Shown: piece by piece, positions 34,367-42,750 of the stretch
Layout of the letters: each line of letters starts with the position of its first letter
Position numbering within the stretch: the stretch's first letter is position 1
Assembly (NCBI GenBank): GCA_019245415.1
Contig: JAFARO010000013.1
Span: 124,001 to 188,000 of the forward strand
Reading direction: 5' to 3'
DNA: 64,000 nucleotides
Origin: Alphaproteobacteria bacterium
GTDB taxonomy: Bacteria; Pseudomonadota; Alphaproteobacteria; Micropepsales; Micropepsaceae
Made by a program: the position numbers and the translations under genes
Notes under the pieces: generated by a model
The model's database searches: none
Seen by the model: the letters and a program-made list of their open reading frames with translations, nothing else
Told to the model about the DNA's origin: nothing

Positions 34367-36037
34367 TTGTCCACTCCAATCCCACCCGGCGCGATGCAGA
34401 TCGAGGATCCGCAGCTGCGCAAGGCGATGCAGTCCTTGCGCGAAAACCGTCCGCAGGCGGCGGAGTCGATCCTTCGGGCGCATCTCGAAGCCCATCCCGA
34501 CGACGTCCTGGCGCTGGCGCTGCTGGCGGAAACGTTGTTCCGCTTCGAGCGCAACCAGGAAGCCGAGGAGCTGCTCAAGCGCGCCATCGCGCTCAAGCCC
34601 GACTTCCCGGGACCGCGTCACACGCTGGTCTCCGTGCTCTTGATGCGCAACAAGCCGCAAGAGGCTTTCGAACAGGTGGCGGAGCTGCTGAGACGCGAGC
34701 CCGCCAATCCCAATCATCATGCCCTGAAGGCGATGGCCCATGCCTGGGTCGGGCAGCACGCCGAGGCGGCCGCGGAATACGCGATCGTGCTTGCCGGCAA
34801 TCCGCAGCAGCCCGGGCCCTGGCTCGCGCGCGCCCATTCCTTGCGCACCATCGGAAAAAGCCAGGAGGCGGCAGAGGCCTACCGCGCGGCGATGGCGCGC
34901 TTTCCCAAGCTGGGCGAAGCCTGGTGGAGCTTTGCCAATCTCAAATCCGCGCGCTTCACCGACGCGGAGATGCAGACGATGCAGGGCTTGATCGCCGCGG
35001 GCGATCTTCCCGTCGAGAGCCGCGTGCAGATCCACTTCGCCCTCGGCAAGGCGCTCGAGGACAAGGCCGACTTCGCGCAATCCTTCGAGCACTACAAGCA
35101 GGCCAACGCGCTCAAGCGCGCGACGCTCGGCTACAACGCCGAGATGACGTCGGTCTATGTGCAGAACTGCAAGACCCTGTTCACCGGCAAGTTCTTCGAG
35201 CACTTCCGCGGCGCCGGTTCGCAGGCCCGCGATCCGATCTTTGTCGTCGGCATGCCGCGCTCCGGCTCGACCCTGGTCGAACAGATCCTGGCCAGCCATT
35301 CGCAGATCGAAGGCACCATGGAGCTGCGCATCGTGCCTTATCTCGTGGGGCGGATCAGCGCGCGCACCGGCTTGCAGTTTCGCGCCGGCCAGACCCATCC
35401 GGCGCTCGCCACCGACAGCCAGGCGCCCTATCCCGAAAGCCTGCGCAACGTGGAAGCCGCCGACTTCGAGCGCCTGGGCGAGGAATATCTCGAGCGCGCG
35501 AGGATGCACCGCAACCTCAACCGGCCGCATTTCGTCGACAAGATGCCGGACAATTTCGCCCATATCGGCCTCATCCGGCTGATGCTGCCCCAGGCCAAGA
35601 TCATCGACGTGCGGCGTCATCCACTGGCGTGCTGCGTCTCCTGCTTCAAGCACTATTTCCCGCTCGGCAAGGATTTCAGCTTCGGGCTCGGCGACCTCGG
35701 TCGCTATTATGCGGACTATGTCGAGTTGATGGCGCATTGGGATGCGGTGCTTCCGGGCCAGGTGCACCGCGTGTTCTACGAACATCTCGTCGACGAGCCG
35801 GAACGCGAAATCCGCCGCCTGTTCGATCATCTGGGTCTTGCGTTCGAGCCGCAGACGCTACGCTTCTACGAGACCGAGCGGGCGGTGCGCACGCCGAGCG
35901 CGGAACAGGTGCGCCGTCCGATCTTCCGCGACGCCATGGAGGAGTGGCGCCATTTCGAGCCGTGGCTCGAGCCGCTCAAATCCGCGCTCGGGCCGGCGCT
36001 CGACGGCTATGCGGATGCGCTCGCCCGGGCGCGATGA
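34367..36037 (+). CDS. TPR-sulfotransferase 1 of 4
   Basis: This 556-residue protein has no signal peptide, so it is cytoplasmic. Residues about 15-270 are TPR-type helical repeats (for example NRPQAAESILRAHLEAHPDD and ALALLAETLFRFERNQEAEE). Residues about 285-550 are a Sulfotransfer_3-type domain with the PAPS loop PRSGSTLVEQ (about 298), the FVDKMPDNFAHIGLI block, the 3'-phosphate region DVRRHPLACCVSCFKHYF and the C-terminal WRHFEPWLEPL. TTG 34367 is used because the paralogue at 37705 also starts TTG and both then read MST; ATG 34394 is an alternative. TPR regions commonly hold protein partners. The gene overlaps paralogue 2 by ATGA. Confidence 0.85.
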   Translation: MSTPIPPGAMQIEDPQLRKAMQSLRENRPQAAESILRAHLEAHPDDVLALALLAETLFRFERNQEAEELLKRAIALKPDFPGPRHTLVSVLLMRNKPQEAFEQVAELLRREPANPNHHALKAMAHAWVGQHAEAAAEYAIVLAGNPQQPGPWLARAHSLRTIGKSQEAAEAYRAAMARFPKLGEAWWSFANLKSARFTDAEMQTMQGLIAAGDLPVESRVQIHFALGKALEDKADFAQSFEHYKQANALKRATLGYNAEMTSVYVQNCKTLFTGKFFEHFRGAGSQARDPIFVVGMPRSGSTLVEQILASHSQIEGTMELRIVPYLVGRISARTGLQFRAGQTHPALATDSQAPYPESLRNVEAADFERLGEEYLERARMHRNLNRPHFVDKMPDNFAHIGLIRLMLPQAKIIDVRRHPLACCVSCFKHYFPLGKDFSFGLGDLGRYYADYVELMAHWDAVLPGQVHRVFYEHLVDEPEREIRRLFDHLGLAFEPQTLRFYETERAVRTPSAEQVRRPIFRDAMEEWRHFEPWLEPLKSALGPALDGYADALARAR

Positions 36038-37626
36038 CGGCCGGCGGTCCGCCAGGCCAGACCGCGCTGCCGCCTGAACCGCAGCTTCGCGAGGCCGCGA
36101 TCGCGCTGCACGACGGCCGGCTCGACGCAGCCGAATTCGCGCTGCGGGATTTTCTCCAGACCTCGCCGAGAAATCCGAACGCCCTGCGCATGCTGGCGGA
36201 AGTCGCGATCCGCGCGAACTGTCTGGCCGACGCCGAGGGCCTGCTCGAGCGCTGCATCGACATCGCGCCGCAATTCTTCGCCGCGCGCTACCGCTATGCC
36301 TGGTTGCTGTTCCGCATGAACAAGGCGCATCGCGCGTCCGAGGAGATCGAGCGGCTGCTATTGGAACAGCCGGACAATTTCGAGTGCCTCAGTCTCAAAA
36401 GCGTGGTGCTGGCGCGCATCGGCGACTATGCCGGCGCGCTGGCGCTGCACGAGAGGCTGTTGCGCGAACATCCCGAAAGACCCGGCCTGTGGCTCAACCA
36501 CGCAGCCGCGCTGAAGGCGGCGGGCCGAAGCACCGACAGCATCGCGGCCTATCACGCGGCGATCGCGCGGTTTCCCCATCTGGTCGAGGCCTATTGGGGC
36601 CTCGGCAACACCAAGACCTATCGTTTTGATGCGTCCGAACTCTCCCAGATGCACAGCGAACTGGCGCGCCCGGACTTGAGTGAGACGGACCGCTGCCTTC
36701 TGCATTTCACTCTGGGCAAGGCGGCGGAGGACGGCGGGGAATATGCGTCCGCCTTCGAGCACTACGCGAAAGCGAACGCCATCCGCCGCGCCCAGAACCC
36801 GTATGACGCCGACGAAACCAGCCGTCTTTTTGGACGCATCCGCGCCATCTTCACGCGCGACTTTCTCGCCTCGCGGGCCGGCAGCGGTTCGCCGGCGCGC
36901 GATCCCATCTTCGTGCTCGGCCTGCCGCGCTCGGGCTCGACCTTGGTCGAGCAGATCCTGGCGAGCCATTCCGAGGTCGAGGCGACCATGGAGCTGCTCA
37001 ACGTCAACGCCCTGCTCGAGCGTCTCGACGGCCCCTATCCGGAGGTGCTGGCGGGTCTCGACGCCGAGGTGTTTGAAGCGCTGGGCGAGGAATACATCGA
37101 AGAGACGCGGCCCTTCCGAAACCGGGGCCGCACCTTCTTCATCGACAAGATGCCGGAAAACTTCCGCCATGTCGGCCTGATCCACCTGATGCTGCCGAAC
37201 GCCAAGATCGTCGACGCGCGGCGCCATCCGTTGGCCTGCGGCGTCTCGAACTGGCGGCAGGATTTCGAAGCCGATTATGCCTTCACCTATGATCTCGCCG
37301 ATCTCGGCCGCTACTATGGCGACTACGTCCGGCTGATGGCGCATTGGGACGAGGTGCTGCCGGGCAAGGTCCATCGCCTTGTCCACGAAAGGCTGCTCGA
37401 CGATCCGCGCGGCGAGGTGGAGCGGCTGCTCGCATTCCTCGGGCTGCCCTTTGACGAAGCCTGCCTGCGGTTCTACGAGAATACCCGCCCCGTTCTCACC
37501 GCCAGCGCCGAGCAGGTGCGCCGGCCGCTTTACAAGAGCGAGGTCGAGCAGTGGCGGAACTTCGAGCCCTGGCTTGGACCGCTGAAACAGGCCCTGGGCG
37601 AGGCCTTGGAAAGCTGGTCAACCTAA
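36034..37626 (+). CDS. TPR-sulfotransferase 2 of 4, the most divergent copy
   Basis: This 530-residue protein has TPR repeats (about residues 15-270) and a sulfotransferase domain with PRSGSTLVEQ (about 298) and FIDKMPENFRHVGLI. It differs from the other three. After MEL the substrate-side loop is shorter and reads LNVNALLERLDGPYPE. The 3'-phosphate block is DARRHPLACGVSNWRQDFEADYAF rather than the FKxxF form. Catalytic residues appear kept, so a different acceptor is more likely than loss of function. ATG 36034 overlaps the stop of copy 1. Confidence 0.85.
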   Translation: MTAGGPPGQTALPPEPQLREAAIALHDGRLDAAEFALRDFLQTSPRNPNALRMLAEVAIRANCLADAEGLLERCIDIAPQFFAARYRYAWLLFRMNKAHRASEEIERLLLEQPDNFECLSLKSVVLARIGDYAGALALHERLLREHPERPGLWLNHAAALKAAGRSTDSIAAYHAAIARFPHLVEAYWGLGNTKTYRFDASELSQMHSELARPDLSETDRCLLHFTLGKAAEDGGEYASAFEHYAKANAIRRAQNPYDADETSRLFGRIRAIFTRDFLASRAGSGSPARDPIFVLGLPRSGSTLVEQILASHSEVEATMELLNVNALLERLDGPYPEVLAGLDAEVFEALGEEYIEETRPFRNRGRTFFIDKMPENFRHVGLIHLMLPNAKIVDARRHPLACGVSNWRQDFEADYAFTYDLADLGRYYGDYVRLMAHWDEVLPGKVHRLVHERLLDDPRGEVERLLAFLGLPFDEACLRFYENTRPVLTASAEQVRRPLYKSEVEQWRNFEPWLGPLKQALGEALESWST

Positions 37627-37704
37627 CCAAATGAATTCGTTGACAGAAAACTGCCGGACCGCCATCAATGCCGCCCCGTCCCCCCGGCTGTCGAAGGGCC
37701 CGAA

Positions 37705-39810
37705 TTGAGTACCGAACGTCCCGCCGAGATCGTGGCCGCCCTGGCCGAAGCCCGCGAGCTTCTTGCCGCCCAGCCGGCGCAAGCCGAAGCGCGGCTGCGC
37801 GACGTTCTGCGCGAGAACCCGGACGAGCCGGACGCGCTGCTGCTGCTGGCCTCGGCGCTGCGCCGCAAGGGGGCGCCGACCTCGGCGCGCGCAATCCTCG
37901 AACCCTTGTCGCAGCACCAGTCGCATCTGCCGATGGTGCATTACGAGCTCGGCCTGGTGCTGGGCATGCTCGGCGACAACCGCGGCGCCACCCAGGCGCT
38001 CAAATACGCGCTCGACCTCGATCCCGGGTTTGCGGAAGCCTGGAGCGCGCTGGGCGACCAGATGGTGCGCATGCGAAGCCGCAAGGGCGCCGATGCTGCG
38101 TATGCGGAATATTTCTACGCCTCGGTCAAGGAGCCGGTGCTGCGCGACGCGATGACGGCCTACCGCGAGAGCCGTCTCGAAGACGCGCGGCTTCTGCTGC
38201 TCGAACACCTCAAGACCAATCCGGAGGACGTCAACGCGCTCAAGCTGCTGGCCGAGATCGCGATCAAGCAGGGCCGGATGCGCCGGGCCGAAGAGCTGCT
38301 GCGGCGCTGCATCGAGCTCGCGCCGGATTTCGTCGCCGCGCGATTTCGTTATGCGACCTTGCTGATGACGCAGAACAAGCCGCAGGAAGCGATCGACCAG
38401 GTCGACGAGATCCTGAAGGTCGACGACGATCCGTTCCACCGCAACCTGAAGGCGGCCGCGCTCATCCGCATGAGCGATTTCGAAACCGCGGCAGCGGAAT
38501 ATGCCGTCCTCCTCAAGGCGTTTCCCAATCAGCCCGGCGCCTGGCTCGCCTATGGTCACGCCCTGAAGACGCTCGGACGGCGCGAAGACTGCATCGCGGC
38601 CTATCGCAAGGCGGCGTCGCTGCTGCCGGGCCTGGGCGACGCCTATTGGAGCCTGGCCAATCTCAAGACCTATCGCTTCGGCGACGCGGAAGTCGAAACC
38701 CTGCGCCAGCAGGTTGCCCGGCCCGACATGAAGGGCGAAAACCGGGCGCTGTTCTGCTTCGCGCTCGGCAAGGCGCTCGAGGATCTCGGCCGCTACGAGG
38801 AATCCTTCTTCTACTACCGCATTGGCAACGACATGGTGCATGCGGCGGGCAGCTACGATCCCGACGAAATGCGCTCGCAGGTGCGCCGCGCCAAGACGTT
38901 GTTCACACAGGCGTTCTTCGCCGCGCGGCAGGGCATGGGAAATCCGTCAGCCGATCCGATCTTCGTCGTCGGCCTGCCGCGCTCCGGCTCGACCCTGATC
39001 GAGCAGATCCTTTCGAGCCACAGCGCGATCGAAGGCACGACGGAGCTGCGCGCCCTTCCCTATCTGGCGGGGCGATTGGGCGGAAAGCTCAAGCCCGGCG
39101 ATCCGCTGGTCAATTATCCCGAAGCCTTGGCGAGCCTGGACGCGGCGAACCTCAAAGGCCTGGGCGACGAATATCTCTGGCGCGCCCGCACCCATCGCCG
39201 CCAGGGCCGGGCGTTCTTCGTCGACAAGATGCCCAACAACTTCGCCCATATCGGCATGCTCGCGCTCATCCTGCCGAATGCGAAGATCGTCGACGTGCGG
39301 CGACATCCGCTGGCCTGCTGTCTTTCCAACTTCAAGCAGCATTTCGGCACCGGCCAGGAGTTCTCCTATTCGCTCGGCGATCTCGGCCGCTACTATTTCG
39401 ACTATGTCGAGCTGATGGCGCATTGGGACGAAGTGCTGCCGGGCAAGGTGCATCGCGTGATCTATGAGGACCTGGTCGAAGACCCCGAACGCGAAATCCG
39501 AAGGCTGGCGGAATACCTAGGCCTGCCCTTTCAGGACTCCATGCTGCGCTTCCACGACAATACGCGCCTGGTGCGTTCGGCCAGCGCCGAGCAGGTGCGC
39601 CGGCCCATCTTCAGCGAGCACCTCGATCACTGGAAGCATTACGAACCCTGGCTGCAGCCTCTGAAAGCGGAGCTCGGCTTCGTGCTCGAGAGCTATCCCG
39701 CGGTGCCGCGGTTTTACAGCCAGTTGCACAGCAAGCTAGACTATGCAGGCTGGCAGGGCGCCGATCCGCGCTGGTCGGGATTGTCCATCCAAGCCGTCAA
39801 GCCGTCCTAG
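37705..39810 (+). CDS. TPR-sulfotransferase 3 of 4, long form
   Basis: This 701-residue protein has about 130 more N-terminal residues than copies 1 and 2, made of extra TPR-like helices (ALAEARELLAAQPAQAEARL and following). The PAPS loop PRSGSTLIEQ is near residue 425, followed by FVDKMPNNFAHIGML, DVRRHPLACCLSNFKQHF and WKHYEPWLQPL. The start is TTG 37705 (MSTERPAE), because the next in-frame ATG would cut into the TPR region. It lies 78 bases after copy 2. Confidence 0.82.
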   Translation: MSTERPAEIVAALAEARELLAAQPAQAEARLRDVLRENPDEPDALLLLASALRRKGAPTSARAILEPLSQHQSHLPMVHYELGLVLGMLGDNRGATQALKYALDLDPGFAEAWSALGDQMVRMRSRKGADAAYAEYFYASVKEPVLRDAMTAYRESRLEDARLLLLEHLKTNPEDVNALKLLAEIAIKQGRMRRAEELLRRCIELAPDFVAARFRYATLLMTQNKPQEAIDQVDEILKVDDDPFHRNLKAAALIRMSDFETAAAEYAVLLKAFPNQPGAWLAYGHALKTLGRREDCIAAYRKAASLLPGLGDAYWSLANLKTYRFGDAEVETLRQQVARPDMKGENRALFCFALGKALEDLGRYEESFFYYRIGNDMVHAAGSYDPDEMRSQVRRAKTLFTQAFFAARQGMGNPSADPIFVVGLPRSGSTLIEQILSSHSAIEGTTELRALPYLAGRLGGKLKPGDPLVNYPEALASLDAANLKGLGDEYLWRARTHRRQGRAFFVDKMPNNFAHIGMLALILPNAKIVDVRRHPLACCLSNFKQHFGTGQEFSYSLGDLGRYYFDYVELMAHWDEVLPGKVHRVIYEDLVEDPEREIRRLAEYLGLPFQDSMLRFHDNTRLVRSASAEQVRRPIFSEHLDHWKHYEPWLQPLKAELGFVLESYPAVPRFYSQLHSKLDYAGWQGADPRWSGLSIQAVKPS

Positions 39811-39821
39811 GGTCCGTGCCG

Positions 39822-41840
39822 ATGTCCGAAGTTCAGGTTGCAGAAAGGCCCGCGACGAGCATCGCCGACGTCAAGAAACATCTGCCGGGCGAAGCCGCGA
39901 CCGCCGAGGCGCTGGCGCGCGAGCTCCTGAAGTCAACGCCCGACGATCCGGAAGTGAAGCTCCTGCTGGGCCGCGCGCTCAGGCTGCAGAACTGCCATGG
40001 CGCCGCCAAGGAGGTCCTCGAACCCTTATGCGCCACACAGCCGGACTGGGCCGAAGTCCGCCTCGAGCTCGGCCTCGCGCTGGGAGCGCTGGGCGAAAAC
40101 CATGCCGCGATCCGCGTGCTCACCGAGGCGGTCAACATCGACCGCAACCTGTCGGCCGCGTGGTCGGCCCTGGGCGAGCAATACGTCCTTGTCGGCGACG
40201 TGCTCGCCTCCGACGCCGCCTATTCGCATCATTTCAACATCGCGGTGAACGAGCCCGCGCTGCAGAAGGCGGTGACGGCGCTGCGCAACGGACGTCCCGA
40301 TGTCAGCGAGGACATCCTGATCGAGTTCCTCGACAGCCATCCCGATCACGTCAATGCGCTCAAGATGCTGGCCGAGGCCGCCATCGCGCAGGACCGCAAC
40401 GAAGACGCCGCCGCGCTGCTCGAGCGCTGCCTGGAGCTGGCGCCCGATTTCGCAGCCGCGCGCTACCGTCTGTGCTCCTCGCTCTATCTGCAGAACCGGC
40501 TGCACGAAGCGATGCCGCATATCGAGATGCTGCTGGAACGCGATCCGCAAAACCCGCAGTTCCGCACGATGAAGGCGTCCCTGCTCGGGCAGATGGGCGA
40601 GGACAAGGAGGCACTCGCGCTGTTCGCGGAGCTGGTGAACGAATTCCCCAATCATCCAGCCTCGTGGATCTCCTACGGCCACGCGCTCAAATCTGCCGGC
40701 AAGCAGGACGAAGGCGTGCTGGCCTACCGCAAGGCGGTCGAGATCCTGCCGCAGCTCGGCGGCGGCTATTGGAGCCTCGCCAACCTCAAGACCTTCCGCT
40801 TCAGCGAGGCCGACATCGCCGAGATGCATCGCCAGCTCGAGCGCGGCGATCTGCGCATCGAGGCCCGGGTGCAGTTCTTCTTCTCGCTGGGCAAGGCCTA
40901 TGAGGACCAGAAGAACTACGAGCAGGCTTTCGACGCCTATAAGAAGGGCAATGCGCTGTGGCGCTCCACCGTCGAATACGACGCCGAGCGCACGCACGAT
41001 TTCGTCGTCGCCTGCAAGGAGCTGTTCGACCGGGCGTTCTTCGAAGAGCGCCGCGGCTATGGTCACAAGGCGCGCGATCCGATCTTCGTCATCGGCCTGC
41101 CGCGCGCGGGCTCGACCCTGCTGGAACAGATCCTGTCGAGCCATTCGCAGATCGAAGGCACGATGGAGCTGCCGGACATCACCTCGCTGGCGCGGCATCT
41201 GAACGAGGACAACGCGACAGACAGCGACGAGGTCGGCTATCCGCATCTGCTGGCCTATCTTGAGCCGCAGGAGTTCGAGCGCCGCGGCAAGGAATACATC
41301 GACAACACGCGTTCGCACCGAAAGCTCGGCCGCCGCTACTTCGTCGACAAGATGCCGAACAATTATGCGCACGTGCCGCTGATCCACCTGATCCTGCCCA
41401 ACGCCAAGATCATCGACGCGCGCCGCCATCCGATGGGGTCGTGCTTCTCCAACTTCAAGCAGCACTTCGCCCGCGGCCAGCACTTCACCTATTCGCTCAC
41501 CGATGTCGGCCGCTATTACCGCGACTATGTCGAACTGATGGCGCATTGGGACGAAGTCCTGCCGGGCAGGGTGCACCGGGTGATCTATGAGAAGCTGGTC
41601 GAGAACCCCGAAGGCGAAATCCGCCGCATCTTCGACTATCTGGGACTGCCGTTCGAGGAGCAGACCTTGCGCTTCCACGAGACCGAGCGCGCCGTGCGAA
41701 CCGCAAGCTCGGAGCAGGTGCGCATGCCGCTCTACAAGAGCGGGGTCGATCACTGGAAGAAGTTCGAGCCCTGGCTCGGCCCGCTGAAAACCGCGCTCGG
41801 CTCGGTGCTGGACGCCTATCCCGACGTGCCCGAATTCTGA
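39822..41840 (+). CDS. TPR-sulfotransferase 4 of 4, long form
   Basis: This 672-residue protein has the same long TPR layout as copy 3. Its PAPS loop is PRAGSTLLEQ (about residue 427), with Ala instead of Ser at the third position. FVDKMPNNYAHVPLI, DARRHPMGSCFSNFKQHF and WKKFEPWLGPL follow. ATG 39822 is chosen because AGGG lies nine bases upstream; GTG 39816 is too close to it. The gap after copy 3 is 11 bases, so copies 3 and 4 are likely co-transcribed. Confidence 0.85.
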   Translation: MSEVQVAERPATSIADVKKHLPGEAATAEALARELLKSTPDDPEVKLLLGRALRLQNCHGAAKEVLEPLCATQPDWAEVRLELGLALGALGENHAAIRVLTEAVNIDRNLSAAWSALGEQYVLVGDVLASDAAYSHHFNIAVNEPALQKAVTALRNGRPDVSEDILIEFLDSHPDHVNALKMLAEAAIAQDRNEDAAALLERCLELAPDFAAARYRLCSSLYLQNRLHEAMPHIEMLLERDPQNPQFRTMKASLLGQMGEDKEALALFAELVNEFPNHPASWISYGHALKSAGKQDEGVLAYRKAVEILPQLGGGYWSLANLKTFRFSEADIAEMHRQLERGDLRIEARVQFFFSLGKAYEDQKNYEQAFDAYKKGNALWRSTVEYDAERTHDFVVACKELFDRAFFEERRGYGHKARDPIFVIGLPRAGSTLLEQILSSHSQIEGTMELPDITSLARHLNEDNATDSDEVGYPHLLAYLEPQEFERRGKEYIDNTRSHRKLGRRYFVDKMPNNYAHVPLIHLILPNAKIIDARRHPMGSCFSNFKQHFARGQHFTYSLTDVGRYYRDYVELMAHWDEVLPGRVHRVIYEKLVENPEGEIRRIFDYLGLPFEEQTLRFHETERAVRTASSEQVRMPLYKSGVDHWKKFEPWLGPLKTALGSVLDAYPDVPEF

Positions 41841-41888
41841 CCCACGCATGAGACCTCGCCTCACGCAATCCCATTTCCGGAGCTGAAT

Positions 41889-42554
41889 ATGCGCAACACC
41901 GTGCTTGGCGGAATTCTCGCCGCCGTCCTGGTCGGCGGACTTTTCCTCGCCTCCCAGACCTTCAAGAAGCCCGCGGTCGGCGCGATGGATGCATCCGGCG
42001 ATCCCAACCAGATCGCCAAGGCGCTGCGCGACGATTTCATCGGCCAGCAGAAGATCGGCGACTGGCTGCTGGTCTGCGGTCCGGTGCACGAACTGCCGAA
42101 GGCGCCGGGAAGCGGATCCGGCAATTCGGCCGGCACGGCACCCAAGGAGGCGCCGCCGCCGGAGCATTGGCACATCCCGCGCTGCCGCGTGGTCTACTCG
42201 ATCCATTCCGCATCGGGGCCGTCGCAGGAAAAGGTGCGGATCACGTTCCGCGAGTTCGGCTTCAAACGCGTGCTGGCCCTCTTCCTGCGTTTTCCGCCGG
42301 ACGACGTGACGACCGGCGATGCGGTGGCCCTCGACCTGGACAAGACCGAATGGCAGGTGCCGATCCGCACCTGCGCGCGCGTCGCCTGCCTGTCCATTCA
42401 GTCGATCAAATTCGCCGACGTGCCGGTCGTGACCGGGGCCAAGAGCATGACGCTCAAATACACGCCCTCCGGCACCCAGGAAAAAGTGACGATGCCGGTG
42501 CCGACCACCGGGCTCGCCGCGGCGCTTGGCGCCATGCGCCGCATTGACACATGA
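41889..42554 (+). CDS. IalB-like exported protein
   Basis: This 221-residue protein has an N-terminal signal anchor (about residues 5-21, VLGGILAAVLVGGLFLA). The layout fits invasion-associated locus B proteins: GDWLLVCGP, CRVVYSI, a hydrophobic beta-rich middle (FKRVLALFLRFPPD) and VPIRTCARVACLSI with the paired Cys. IalB proteins are alphaproteobacterial periplasmic or surface proteins; their biochemical role is unclear. An Ala/Pro/Gly-rich insert (about residues 70-90) is unusual. It follows copy 4 by 48 bases and may be in the same transcript. Confidence 0.7.
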   Translation: MRNTVLGGILAAVLVGGLFLASQTFKKPAVGAMDASGDPNQIAKALRDDFIGQQKIGDWLLVCGPVHELPKAPGSGSGNSAGTAPKEAPPPEHWHIPRCRVVYSIHSASGPSQEKVRITFREFGFKRVLALFLRFPPDDVTTGDAVALDLDKTEWQVPIRTCARVACLSIQSIKFADVPVVTGAKSMTLKYTPSGTQEKVTMPVPTTGLAAALGAMRRIDT

Positions 42555-42658
42555 TCGCTGCAAATTGGCTCTCGCAGGTGCAAAAAGGCGTGTGCAACGG
42601 CTCAAAACCCATCCGGCGCCTTGCCTCCGCCGCCGCGCCAAACTAACATCTGCGTAAC

Positions 42659-42675
42659 TTCACACGAAATGTGAA
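42659..42675. promoter_or_regulatory. Palindromic site upstream of the kelch-like gene
   Basis: TTCACA-CGAAA-TGTGAA is a perfect 6-base inverted repeat with a 5-base spacer, about 75 bases before the start at 42751. It has the shape of an operator. No regulator gene is adjacent, so the binder is unknown. Confidence 0.4.
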
Positions 42676-42750
42676 TCCGGCCGCGCAGGGCGAATGGGTC
42701 CCTTGCCGCCGACCACCAAGCCAACGAACCCAACCGAAAGGGGTCTTTCC

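Noticed and set aside
33273..34385. Minus-strand frame covering the secreted-protein gene and the gap
   Set aside because: Arg-rich with no signal, no domain and no ribosome site; the plus-strand gene has a signal peptide, ribosome site and terminator.
40026..42641. Minus-strand frame of 871 codons opposite sulfotransferase copy 4 and the IalB-like gene
   Set aside because: It mirrors the codon bias of the true genes and matches no family.
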